Assembly: GCA_050330955.1 (NCBI GenBank)
Contig: JBHJHJ010000194.1
Span: 1-13,433, forward strand
Source: JBCCAG01 sp050330955
GTDB taxonomy: Bacteria > Cyanobacteriota > Cyanobacteriia > CAKZMO01
Length of the DNA stretch: 13,433 nt
Reading direction: 5' to 3'
The notes under the pieces are model-generated. The model worked only from the letters and a program-made list of their open reading frames with translations. It ran no database searches and was not told the DNA's origin. Shown piece after piece: positions 6,836-13,433 of this stretch; positions within the stretch are counted from its first letter, which is position 1; each line of letters begins with the position of its first letter. The translations under genes and the position numbers were made by a program.

Positions 6836-6857
6836 CCGCCGTTCGGAGAGACGGCGG
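6836..6857 (-). terminator. GC-rich hairpin just after the multidomain phosphatase gene
   Basis: CCGCCGT (6836-6842) pairs perfectly with ACGGCGG (6851-6857) across an 8-nt loop, 7 bp past the stop codon of the minus-strand gene. No T-run follows on the minus strand, so termination may rely on this hairpin together with the larger one at 6753-6802. Confidence 0.4.
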
Positions 6858-6864
6858 TCAATCG

Positions 6865-9800
6865 CTACGCCACAAGCTCACTCGCCACAGTGAAGCTCAC
6901 ATCCGTCACTGCACCGCTGCGCGCAAGGAACACCTCCATGCGGGCCACATCCCCTTCACCGAGGCTTACGGTCTGGAAGCTGTTGTCTCCCATTGCCTCG
7001 ATGTCTAAGGACTCGATTTCGCTGCCCGACGCGTCGAACAGGGTAATGGTGCTACCCGACTCGTCGATGTCCAGCAGACCGACGCTCAGCTCGCCCACCA
7101 GCTCGTCGAACTCGAAGGTCAGCGTGCCACCGCCCGCGCTGTCGTCGGGGTCAGACGAATCGCCGTCCTCAGAGATGATTAAGACATTGCCCAGGTCATC
7201 CGAGCGCAAGTCAAAATCGCCCCCTGTGGGGTTGCTGGTGTCAAACAGCATGGCGTCTAGTTCTCCAGCGGAGACGCTGAAGCCGGCGAACTGATCGGTG
7301 ATCACCGTGCCTGCCGAAAGGCCATCGGCCACCTCACTAAAATTGAGCGACTGCCCTCCAATCACGTCGTCAAAGGTGTGGTTGACCTCGAACTGGCTGA
7401 CGATAGTTGGGGTTCTATCCAAGATGCCTTGGGGGTCCGCCAGCAGCTCCTCCTCGCTGTAGGGCTCAATGCCGTAGGTGGTCACCGTCAGCACCTGAGT
7501 GGCCTCATCAATGTCGAACTGGGTCCAGCCATAGGTGTGGGCCGCGACATAGTCACCCTCAAGCAGGGTGGCCTCCACGTCGAAGGTGCCCACTAAACCT
7601 TGCTCAGCGGTGAGGTTGTTGTCTAGGCCGATGGGGTCGAAGCCGCCGGGGCCAACCGCCAGGGTCTGGAAGGCCTGGGTCAGGAAGTCATCTTTGTCGT
7701 TGACGATGTCGTCCGTATCCGGCGCGATGGGCAGGGCGTCGTAGAAGGCCCGCTCCTCCGCTGAAATCAGCCCTGCTGCCGTGGCGAAGTCGATCACCGT
7801 TTGGCCAAAGGGGGCGTCAAAGCCCACGGAGCCCGTGGTGATTTCCCATACGTCGGTGGCGATGCGGGGGCCGCCCACCTGCTCGGTGTAGGTGAGGTTG
7901 TTGACGAAGGTGCCGTGGATGTCGGCGGCGACGAACACCACATTGTCAATGTCGTTATCCTCCACGAACTGGAGAATTTCGTTCCGCTCTTGGGCGTAGC
8001 CCTCAAAGGCGTCCACGTTGTAAAGGCCCAGCTCCTGAATGGGCTCTGGCACCATGACGAACTTCCAGGTCACCCCTGCTTCTTCAGCGGTCAGCAGGTC
8101 CGCTTTCAGGTCTTCGAGCTGCACGTCGCCTAGGAACTGGCGGTCCAGCGCTAGGGACTCGGTCAAGAAGCGACCGATGTCCGCCGGGTCGGTGGTATCA
8201 GGGGCGACCAGCGGCGTGTCGCGGAAGGAGCGGGTGTCGAGGATGAATGTCGCCGCATCAGAACCGAAGGTGTCGCTCCGGTAGAGCTTACGCTCGTTGG
8301 CGGTGCGCTCGTCGCCGGTCTCGCCGTAGAACTCGTCGCGGATGGGGTTGTACTCCTGGAACACCTGGAGGCCGTTCTCGAACAGCGCGGTGTCGTTGAT
8401 CAGCCCTTCGGTTTCCGGGAAGCGGGGGGCGTTGATGGCCAGCTCTCCGCCAGAGAAGTCGTTGATCACTTCGTGGTCGTCAATGGTGGCGTAGATGGCA
8501 GTAGACGCCCGCAGGTCTGCCCAGCTCTCAGCGCCGAAGCGGCTGCCGTACACCTCCGCATGCTTGGCCCGGAACTCTTCGATGGTTTCCGCCTGCTCCT
8601 TTTCGGTGCCGTCGGGGTTGAGGACCGCGGGGGAGCCGAAGTCGGCGTAGATGGTGTCGCCGTGCTCCAGGAAGAAGTCTAGCTCTAGCCCCGGGACGTT
8701 GCTGATGGCAGGGTAGGGGGCGATTTCGCCGCGCCAGTCCCCTGCGACGCCAAAGCTGAGGCCCGCCTGGGTGCCCACTTCAGCGGCAGTGGCAAACCGG
8801 CCCACTTGGCTATCCCCTGCGGCATCGGTAACCCGGTAGAAGTATTCGGTGTTGGCCTCTAGACCCTCCACGTTGACCTTCACCGGCAGGGTGATGTCGG
8901 TCACGGTGGCGGTGGTGCTGCCCGCGATCGCGCTGAAGTCGGCGCTGGTGGAATACTCGAAGGTCACCTCACCCACAAAGGTGCTGCGCGCCCAGAGCAC
9001 CACAGAATCTTGGGTGACATCACCACTGGCAATGCCGTTTACCAGAGACATCGGCTCAGGATTGCGGGGGTCGTAGCTGGTGGTATCCACATCCAGCGGC
9101 ACTTCGAAGGAAGCCGCCACGTCGGCCCAGTCCACAAACTTGAAATTGGTGCTGTTGTTCTCCAGCTCCTCCTCGTCGGGCACCGCGTTTTGCGGGTCGT
9201 TAGCGCCGTCCTGCAGCACCAGCAGTCCGTTGGGGAAGTCGGGGCCGAGGGGCACGTTGATCACGTCGAGGCCGTCGCTCTCGTTCACCTGGTCGATGTT
9301 TAGGTTATCGCCCACCACAAAGCTGCCCAGGTACTCGTTGGTGCCCTCGCGGCTGAACACCGCATAGGACGAATCCCCCTGGCTGTTGGCGATTAGGTAG
9401 CCGGTGCCGTCTGCCCCGTAGTAGATGTTCAGACCTTCGATGTCGGGCACCAGGTAGTCGGCGCCGATGGGCTGCACCACGGAGAAGTCGTTGCCCGCGT
9501 CGGGCTCAGCGGAGAAGCGGAGAATGCCCACTTCCTCTTCTAGAGCGACGTACAGCAGACCCAGCTCCTGGTCTACGACGATGCCCTCGGACTGGGAATC
9601 CTCGGGGTCGCCCGTGGGCACAGGCAGATCGATAATGCGCACCACTTCCGCGTTCACCAAGCCGCCATCGTCGCTGAGGGCGAGCTGGGCCACTTGGTTA
9701 CCGTCCGCCTGGGTGACAAAGGCGTAGGCGGTGCCGTCTACGGGGCTGGTGTAGGTGGCCAGGCCGTAGGCGGTGGCCTCCCCATCGTCCACACCGAAGA

Positions 9801-12438
9801 TGGTCTCCAGAATGTTGCCCGAGGTGACGTCGGAGAGTTCCTGGGTCTCAGGGTCGATTTGGAACAGGGCCAGGGTGTCGTTGGCGCGATCGCTCACCAC
9901 GGCCAAATCCACCGACTCGCCGCCCAGGTCGAAGCCGTACACCAGGTCCACGTTGTTGTAGCGGATGTCGCCGAAGGGGGCGGGCAGCACGGTTTGCAGC
10001 AGCTCACCCTCTAGGTCAAATACCGCCAGGCCGCCGTCTTTTAGAGTGCCGATGACGATGCTCTCTTCCGGGGTGTCAGCGTTGACGTAGATGGCCGGGT
10101 CGTCGGAGTCGCCCAGCAGCGGCGTGGTGCCCGCTTCGTCGTCCACGGTCAGCGGCGTTTCCACCTGAGGCAGCACCGCCGGAGTGGTATCGAAGTTCAG
10201 GGCAAAGGCCAGCACCTGGGTGACCTGATTCTCGGCTTTGAAGTTGTTGTCGCTGACCACAATTAGGGACTGACGACCGTCTTCCAGCACAGGGCCGAGG
10301 GCCAAAGCCTCTAGGTTGTCGGGGGCGATGCCCAGGTCTGCCTCGATGTCGAGAATTTCTCGCTTGGTGACGGCGGGGTCAATTTCGAAGGGACCAGGAG
10401 GCAAGATTTCGCCGTCGTCTTCAAGTTCGTCTTCGCGGAACAGGTCGCCCACGCCGCTCACGTCCAGCGCCCCTTGGGTCTGCACCTCAAACAGCTTCAC
10501 GGTGTTACCCTGGCCCACGGAGAAGGCTCGCTCCAGCGCCAGCAGGGTGCCGTTGTTGTCCACCGCCAGCAGCTCCACCAAGCCGTTGGTGGCAAAGGCG
10601 TCGGCGGGGTCGGGCGCTTCGGGCACGGCTTCCACTTCGTAGACGAATTCAGCCGCCACCTCGCCCGTGGTCAGGTCGTACTTGAGGATACGGGCCAGGC
10701 TCTCGTCTTCCAGACCCGCTGCAGGACCGTCCTGGAACAGGGCGTTCTCGGTAGCGGTGTAGAGGAAGCGCTGGTCCGGGGTGAGGGTGAGGCTCTCGAA
10801 GGCCAGGTTATTGCGGATGCCGCTGGACTGGTCCGCCGTTGGGAGGTAGGTTTCCGGCACCGGCAGGCTGCTGATCTGGTCCCCCATCAGGGAGAACTGA
10901 TCTACAAACGGGTCGATCAGGGCATTGGCGTCCCCTTCAGAGGCGATGAACAGAGTGCCCAGGCTGCTGAAGGCGATGCCTTCCGGGTCCACGCTGGCCT
11001 CAGAAAAGGGCTCGCCGTCGGCGTCCAGCAGGGTAGTGACCTCGGTGAAGGCCACGTCGCCTTCGTCCAAGCTGCCGTCGCTCAGGTCGATGGTGGTGGT
11101 GTAGAAGCGAGCCGGGTTAATCTGGCTGCGATCGTCCGACAGGGCGTAGTAGACGTCGCGGTTGGGGTCGTAGGCCAGGCCTGAGAGACCCCCCACTTCG
11201 GTCTCGGCAAAGGTAAAGCCGGTTTCAAACTGCACCTCACCTAGGAACTCAATGTCGCCCACGCTGAGGCGGTTCTGCGCCGGGGCCGCGCCGGTAAGGG
11301 CTAGGTCCGCATACACCAGCCGGTGGTCGGAGGTGGGGAAGGGGAAGTCGCCGTTGAGTCGTGGGAATAGGGGGTCTTCGTCGGGCAGCCAGAAGACGCC
11401 TGCTTCAGTGATGGTGGTATCAATGGAAGGCAGCACGTAGTCCACACGCAGGTTGCCGGGGCCAAAGGGATCTTCGCCAAAGTCGGCGGTGTCTAGGGCC
11501 GGGTCGCCCAACTGGTCGTCGTTGTTGGAGCCCTGACGCTCAGTAGCGTCAATGCCGCCTTCGCTGGCGGGGGAGACGGCGATGTTGACGCGGGGGTTGA
11601 GGAGAATCTGCTGAGCTGCGCCGGGGCGGCTATCGCCATCAAAGGGGTCGGCGTTTTGGTCGCCCATGATCACGAAGGTTTCGCCTTCGCCTAGGCCGCC
11701 GAAGTTACCGGCATCGTCGTAGATGTAGTCCGCGCCGTCGATGTAGTCGGCCCAGAAGCGAATCTCGTCAAAGTTGCGGCGACCGTTGAGGTCTTCGGGG
11801 CCATCGAACACGGGGGGCGTGGGGTGGCTGGCTAGCACATGGACCACTTCGCCGTTTACCTCGATGGGCAGGTCCACGTGGTTCTTGGAAGAGAGCCGCA
11901 CCACCTCTAGCTCTTCCGGGGTGAAGAAGTTCTCGGTGTCGCCGTTGCCGTCGGTGTCTTCGGGGTCGGGGGGCAGCAGGGCGCCGGGCATGTCGGCCCA
12001 GAGGAACTCCTGGAAGGTGCGGATGCCCTCTTCCACGATGGGGTACTTGGAGAAGATGGCAAAGCCGAACTGGCCGGGGAAGAAGCCAAAGCCAAAGGCG
12101 TCGTTGGGGCCACCCACTTCGCCGTCGTTGTTGAGGTCGAAGCCGGAAGGAATGCCGGTGTTGGAGGAGGCAACGTAGACGAAGGGGTAGTCTACAGAGT
12201 CAGCGCCGTTCTGCCCCACCGATAGGTAGTTTTCTTGGAACAGCTGGGCGGCATTGCCCTCGCCGTCGAAGTCAAACTCATTGATCAGAATAACGTCGGG
12301 ATTGTTGCGCTGAACGGTTTCGGCGATCGCCTGAGCCTGAACGTTGTCGGGCGTGGAGAGGTCGGTGAGTAGCTCACCACCCGCTTGCCGGTTGAGGGAA
12401 GCGTTGAAGGAAGCAAACCGCAGGTTGGTAGTAGCCAT
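6865..12438 (-). CDS. Multidomain secreted phosphatase: EEP + esterase-like phytase + 3-phytase + PhoD
   Basis: An 1857-residue, probably extracellular phosphorus-scavenging protein. Domains, in order: (1) EEP nuclease/phosphatase, about 1-382, with N12, E54, H205, D260/N262, D333 and S370-D371-H372 all present; (2) esterase-like activity of phytase (PF13449 type), about 393-749, with GGLSGLAYD and VDPEGIAF; (3) beta-propeller 3-phytase, about 753-1115, with DSDDPAIYV, RYNNVDLVYGF, SEGIVVDQELGLLYVALEE and IEGLNIYYG; (4) PhoD N-terminal domain, about 1130-1217 (VNGIASGDVTQDSVVLWAR), and PhoD metallophosphatase, about 1228-1690, with GDW, LEHGDTIYAD, TIDDHEVIND, LDTRSFR, AADIHG and AHTYGW; (5) a Gly/Asp-rich beta domain, about 1695-1857, containing DTSNPTGGDFDL and LIISEDGD. 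The protein is very acidic, has no cysteine that I can find and no N-terminal signal peptide, which suits type I export. The order suggests phosphodiester, phytate and phosphomonoester hydrolysis by one polypeptide. The ATG at 12438 is accepted although its Shine-Dalgarno is poor. No PHO box is evident. Confidence 0.93.
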   Translation of the reverse strand: MATTNLRFASFNASLNRQAGGELLTDLSTPDNVQAQAIAETVQRNNPDVILINEFDFDGEGNAAQLFQENYLSVGQNGADSVDYPFVYVASSNTGIPSGFDLNNDGEVGGPNDAFGFGFFPGQFGFAIFSKYPIVEEGIRTFQEFLWADMPGALLPPDPEDTDGNGDTENFFTPEELEVVRLSSKNHVDLPIEVNGEVVHVLASHPTPPVFDGPEDLNGRRNFDEIRFWADYIDGADYIYDDAGNFGGLGEGETFVIMGDQNADPFDGDSRPGAAQQILLNPRVNIAVSPASEGGIDATERQGSNNDDQLGDPALDTADFGEDPFGPGNLRVDYVLPSIDTTITEAGVFWLPDEDPLFPRLNGDFPFPTSDHRLVYADLALTGAAPAQNRLSVGDIEFLGEVQFETGFTFAETEVGGLSGLAYDPNRDVYYALSDDRSQINPARFYTTTIDLSDGSLDEGDVAFTEVTTLLDADGEPFSEASVDPEGIAFSSLGTLFIASEGDANALIDPFVDQFSLMGDQISSLPVPETYLPTADQSSGIRNNLAFESLTLTPDQRFLYTATENALFQDGPAAGLEDESLARILKYDLTTGEVAAEFVYEVEAVPEAPDPADAFATNGLVELLAVDNNGTLLALERAFSVGQGNTVKLFEVQTQGALDVSGVGDLFREDELEDDGEILPPGPFEIDPAVTKREILDIEADLGIAPDNLEALALGPVLEDGRQSLIVVSDNNFKAENQVTQVLAFALNFDTTPAVLPQVETPLTVDDEAGTTPLLGDSDDPAIYVNADTPEESIVIGTLKDGGLAVFDLEGELLQTVLPAPFGDIRYNNVDLVYGFDLGGESVDLAVVSDRANDTLALFQIDPETQELSDVTSGNILETIFGVDDGEATAYGLATYTSPVDGTAYAFVTQADGNQVAQLALSDDGGLVNAEVVRIIDLPVPTGDPEDSQSEGIVVDQELGLLYVALEEEVGILRFSAEPDAGNDFSVVQPIGADYLVPDIEGLNIYYGADGTGYLIANSQGDSSYAVFSREGTNEYLGSFVVGDNLNIDQVNESDGLDVINVPLGPDFPNGLLVLQDGANDPQNAVPDEEELENNSTNFKFVDWADVAASFEVPLDVDTTSYDPRNPEPMSLVNGIASGDVTQDSVVLWARSTFVGEVTFEYSTSADFSAIAGSTTATVTDITLPVKVNVEGLEANTEYFYRVTDAAGDSQVGRFATAAEVGTQAGLSFGVAGDWRGEIAPYPAISNVPGLELDFFLEHGDTIYADFGSPAVLNPDGTEKEQAETIEEFRAKHAEVYGSRFGAESWADLRASTAIYATIDDHEVINDFSGGELAINAPRFPETEGLINDTALFENGLQVFQEYNPIRDEFYGETGDERTANERKLYRSDTFGSDAATFILDTRSFRDTPLVAPDTTDPADIGRFLTESLALDRQFLGDVQLEDLKADLLTAEEAGVTWKFVMVPEPIQELGLYNVDAFEGYAQERNEILQFVEDNDIDNVVFVAADIHGTFVNNLTYTEQVGGPRIATDVWEITTGSVGFDAPFGQTVIDFATAAGLISAEERAFYDALPIAPDTDDIVNDKDDFLTQAFQTLAVGPGGFDPIGLDNNLTAEQGLVGTFDVEATLLEGDYVAAHTYGWTQFDIDEATQVLTVTTYGIEPYSEEELLADPQGILDRTPTIVSQFEVNHTFDDVIGGQSLNFSEVADGLSAGTVITDQFAGFSVSAGELDAMLFDTSNPTGGDFDLRSDDLGNVLIISEDGDSSDPDDSAGGGTLTFEFDELVGELSVGLLDIDESGSTITLFDASGSEIESLDIEAMGDNSFQTVSLGEGDVARMEVFLARSGAVTDVSFTVASELVA

Positions 12439-12702
12439 AGGGATGAAGGAACCTTAATGAACGGTAGGGAGATGGGCACACGCACAGCACGCTTGTCTCT
12501 CAGCCGGATCTATAGCGTTGGCCCTATTGCCCGTAGCTGACTCTAAGGACCATTGCTTAGCCGGAAATGGGTCGCTCCGTAAAGTGGTTTGAGTTGTGCG
12601 TGCTAAGGGATGGGTGGCGGTTTAGTTCAATCTGCTATCCGAGGATTTACAGAAGCATCTTGATATAAAAGTCACCCAGCGAAACCTACCATTCAAATGT
12701 AA
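12439..12702. other. Upstream region of the multidomain phosphatase gene
   Basis: Non-coding on both strands as far as I can see. On the minus strand I searched for tandem CTTAACCT-like SphR (PHO) boxes and for -35/-10 pairs and found none that is convincing; TATAGA (12515-12510) and TATATC (12667-12662) are isolated -10-like strings. AAGG at 12454-12451 is too far from the start to be a good Shine-Dalgarno. The promoter remains unlocated. Confidence 0.5.
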
Positions 12703-12733
12703 AGATAGGCATAACGTAAGGTTATGCCTATCT
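12703..12733 (-). terminator. Perfect 13-bp hairpin, probable intrinsic terminator of the membrane-protein gene
   Basis: AGATAGGCATAAC (12703-12715) and GTTATGCCTATCT (12721-12733) pair perfectly with a 5-nt loop. The hairpin lies 53 bp beyond the stop of the minus-strand 156-residue gene. On that strand it is followed by TTACATTTG, a weak T-rich tail. This would separate the membrane-protein transcript from the large phosphatase gene. Confidence 0.65.
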
Positions 12734-12786
12734 GGTAATTCCTTAATTTGTAGTATGGGATACTGCCTTGAGTCGCCGGAGCAGCG

Positions 12787-13257
12787 CTAAAACTTTTCCA
12801 CCTGGTCCATCAGGTGCTCACCCTGAAACAGATCAATGCCAACAGCCGACTTCATCAAATAGGCCAGCATGAAGATAAACAGGCTAATTAGCAGATTTAA
12901 GCTCACCAAAAGCACCACCGCCGCAATAAAATTCCCCACCCGCGTCAGTGCCCCAGTTCTATGCTGCCGCTGCCGGCCACGGCGATCTTTCCCTACAAAC
13001 AGCACCACATAGAACCGAGAGAGAATCAGGTCCACCGTAAATCGCAAATCCACAATCTTAGGAGACGGTTTTGGGATAGCGATCGCCAACAGCCGCCGGA
13101 CCTCACTCATCTGATAGCGGTCTAGGCTAGCCCGCACGTCGTTAGCCATGTAGCTCAAGTAGTCGTCCACGGTCCGGCCTCGCCCCTTGGACTGACCGGA
13201 GTAGACCTTTTCGGAGAGAACGCCGCTTTGATTTTGGCCTATGGAAGACTGTGACAT
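12787..13257 (-). CDS. Conserved cyanobacterial-type membrane protein, function unknown
   Basis: A 156-residue protein starting MSQSSIGQNQ. The open frame runs 54 codons further upstream to 13419, but that part encodes Pro- and Phe-rich homopolymer translation from low-quality-looking sequence, so the ATG at 13257 is chosen; it has no strong Shine-Dalgarno. Residues 1-30 are polar and disordered-looking. Residues 29-60 form a probable helix (TVDDYLSYMANDVRASLD, SEVRRLLAIAIPKPSPK). Residues 68-89 are moderately hydrophobic (FYVVLFVG), followed by a very basic stretch KDRRGRQRQHR (90-100). A clear transmembrane segment spans about 108-135, and the C-terminus is acidic. The layout suggests a membrane anchor with a charged cytoplasmic face. 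I recall similar short proteins in other cyanobacteria but no known function. A strong hairpin follows the gene. Confidence 0.75.
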   Translation of the reverse strand: MSQSSIGQNQSGVLSEKVYSGQSKGRGRTVDDYLSYMANDVRASLDRYQMSEVRRLLAIAIPKPSPKIVDLRFTVDLILSRFYVVLFVGKDRRGRQRQHRTGALTRVGNFIAAVVLLVSLNLLISLFIFMLAYLMKSAVGIDLFQGEHLMDQVEKF

Positions 13258-13320
13258 TTCAGTTGAAGGGGTAAAGGGTATATAGATGTGATAGCAGTTG
13301 TCGTAACTCGTATCCTCAGA

Positions 13321-13410
13321 AGTGGGGGTTTTTAAAAAAGGGAAAAAACAGAAAAAAAAAAATATTTTTTTATTTGGGGGTGGGGGGTTGGTGGGGGGGA
13401 GGGGAGTGAA
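13321..13410. other. Homopolymer-rich low-complexity sequence near window end
   Basis: Runs of G, A and T follow one another (for example A x11 with T x7 nearby, then G x5, x6, x7 and x4). This is unlike anything else in the window and gives an implausible Pro/Phe-rich translation on the minus strand. It looks like poor basecalling or an assembly artefact at a contig edge, so the promoter region of the adjacent gene cannot be trusted here. Confidence 0.6.
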
Positions 13411-13433
13411 CAGCCACAAAATAAAAGAGCAAG

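Noticed and set aside
10474..11184. 236-codon plus-strand open frame opposite the phosphatase gene
   Set aside because: Its Val/Gly/Gln/His-rich translation mirrors the acidic, GC-rich sense strand; long antisense frames are expected there, and the sense frame has clear domains.
13258..13419. N-terminal extension of the membrane protein to 13419
   Set aside because: The added residues come from homopolymer-rich sequence and form no signal peptide; MSQSSIGQ at 13257 is a normal start.
1..13433. Search for CRISPR arrays, insertion sequences, tRNA and rRNA genes
   Set aside because: No regularly spaced repeats, transposase-like frames with terminal repeats, or cloverleaf-like sequences were seen by eye.

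Overview
The window looks like chromosomal DNA from a cyanobacterium. The palindrome GCGATCGC (HIP1, over-represented in many cyanobacterial genomes) occurs 14 times by my reading. Several proteins also resemble families that I know mainly from cyanobacteria: a small zinc-ribbon protein, a DUF2993 protein, a cyanobacterial-type NurA, and a 156-residue membrane protein. Genus cannot be fixed from the sequence; a filamentous Leptolyngbya/Nodosilinea-like lineage is a guess.

Layout, left to right. Positions 1-462 are an AT-rich non-coding stretch. A small zinc-ribbon protein (463-699, +) follows, then an FMN-binding PPOX-family protein (794-1339, +) whose upstream gap carries three TTAAGGC arms in alternating orientation around a plausible promoter. 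On the minus strand lie nurA (3494-2277) and, downstream of it, a DUF2993 lipid-binding-like protein (2147-1419), with a stem-loop between them. A CAP-domain lipoprotein (3518-4135, +) diverges from nurA only 23 bp away. A complete catalase-peroxidase, katG (4400-6721, +), follows. A hairpin whose two arms each contain a HIP1 site separates katG from a 5.6-kb convergent minus-strand gene (12438-6865). Upstream of that gene is a small membrane-protein gene (13257-12787, -), followed by its own 13-bp perfect hairpin. The last ~110 bases are homopolymer-rich and look like poor sequence at a contig end.

The most remarkable object is the 1857-residue protein. It joins an endonuclease/exonuclease/phosphatase (EEP) domain, an esterase-like phytase-type domain, a beta-propeller 3-phytase domain, a PhoD-type alkaline phosphatase with its N-terminal domain, and a C-terminal beta-rich domain. 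I see no cysteine and no Sec/Tat signal peptide. The simplest reading is a secreted phosphorus-scavenging enzyme able to attack phosphodiesters, phosphomonoesters and inositol phosphates. This rests on domain recognition; no PHO-box-like regulatory site could be found upstream.

The other genes do not form one pathway. KatG detoxifies peroxide, NurA is a DNA-end-processing nuclease (its usual partner HerA is not here), and the rest are small accessory or envelope-associated proteins.
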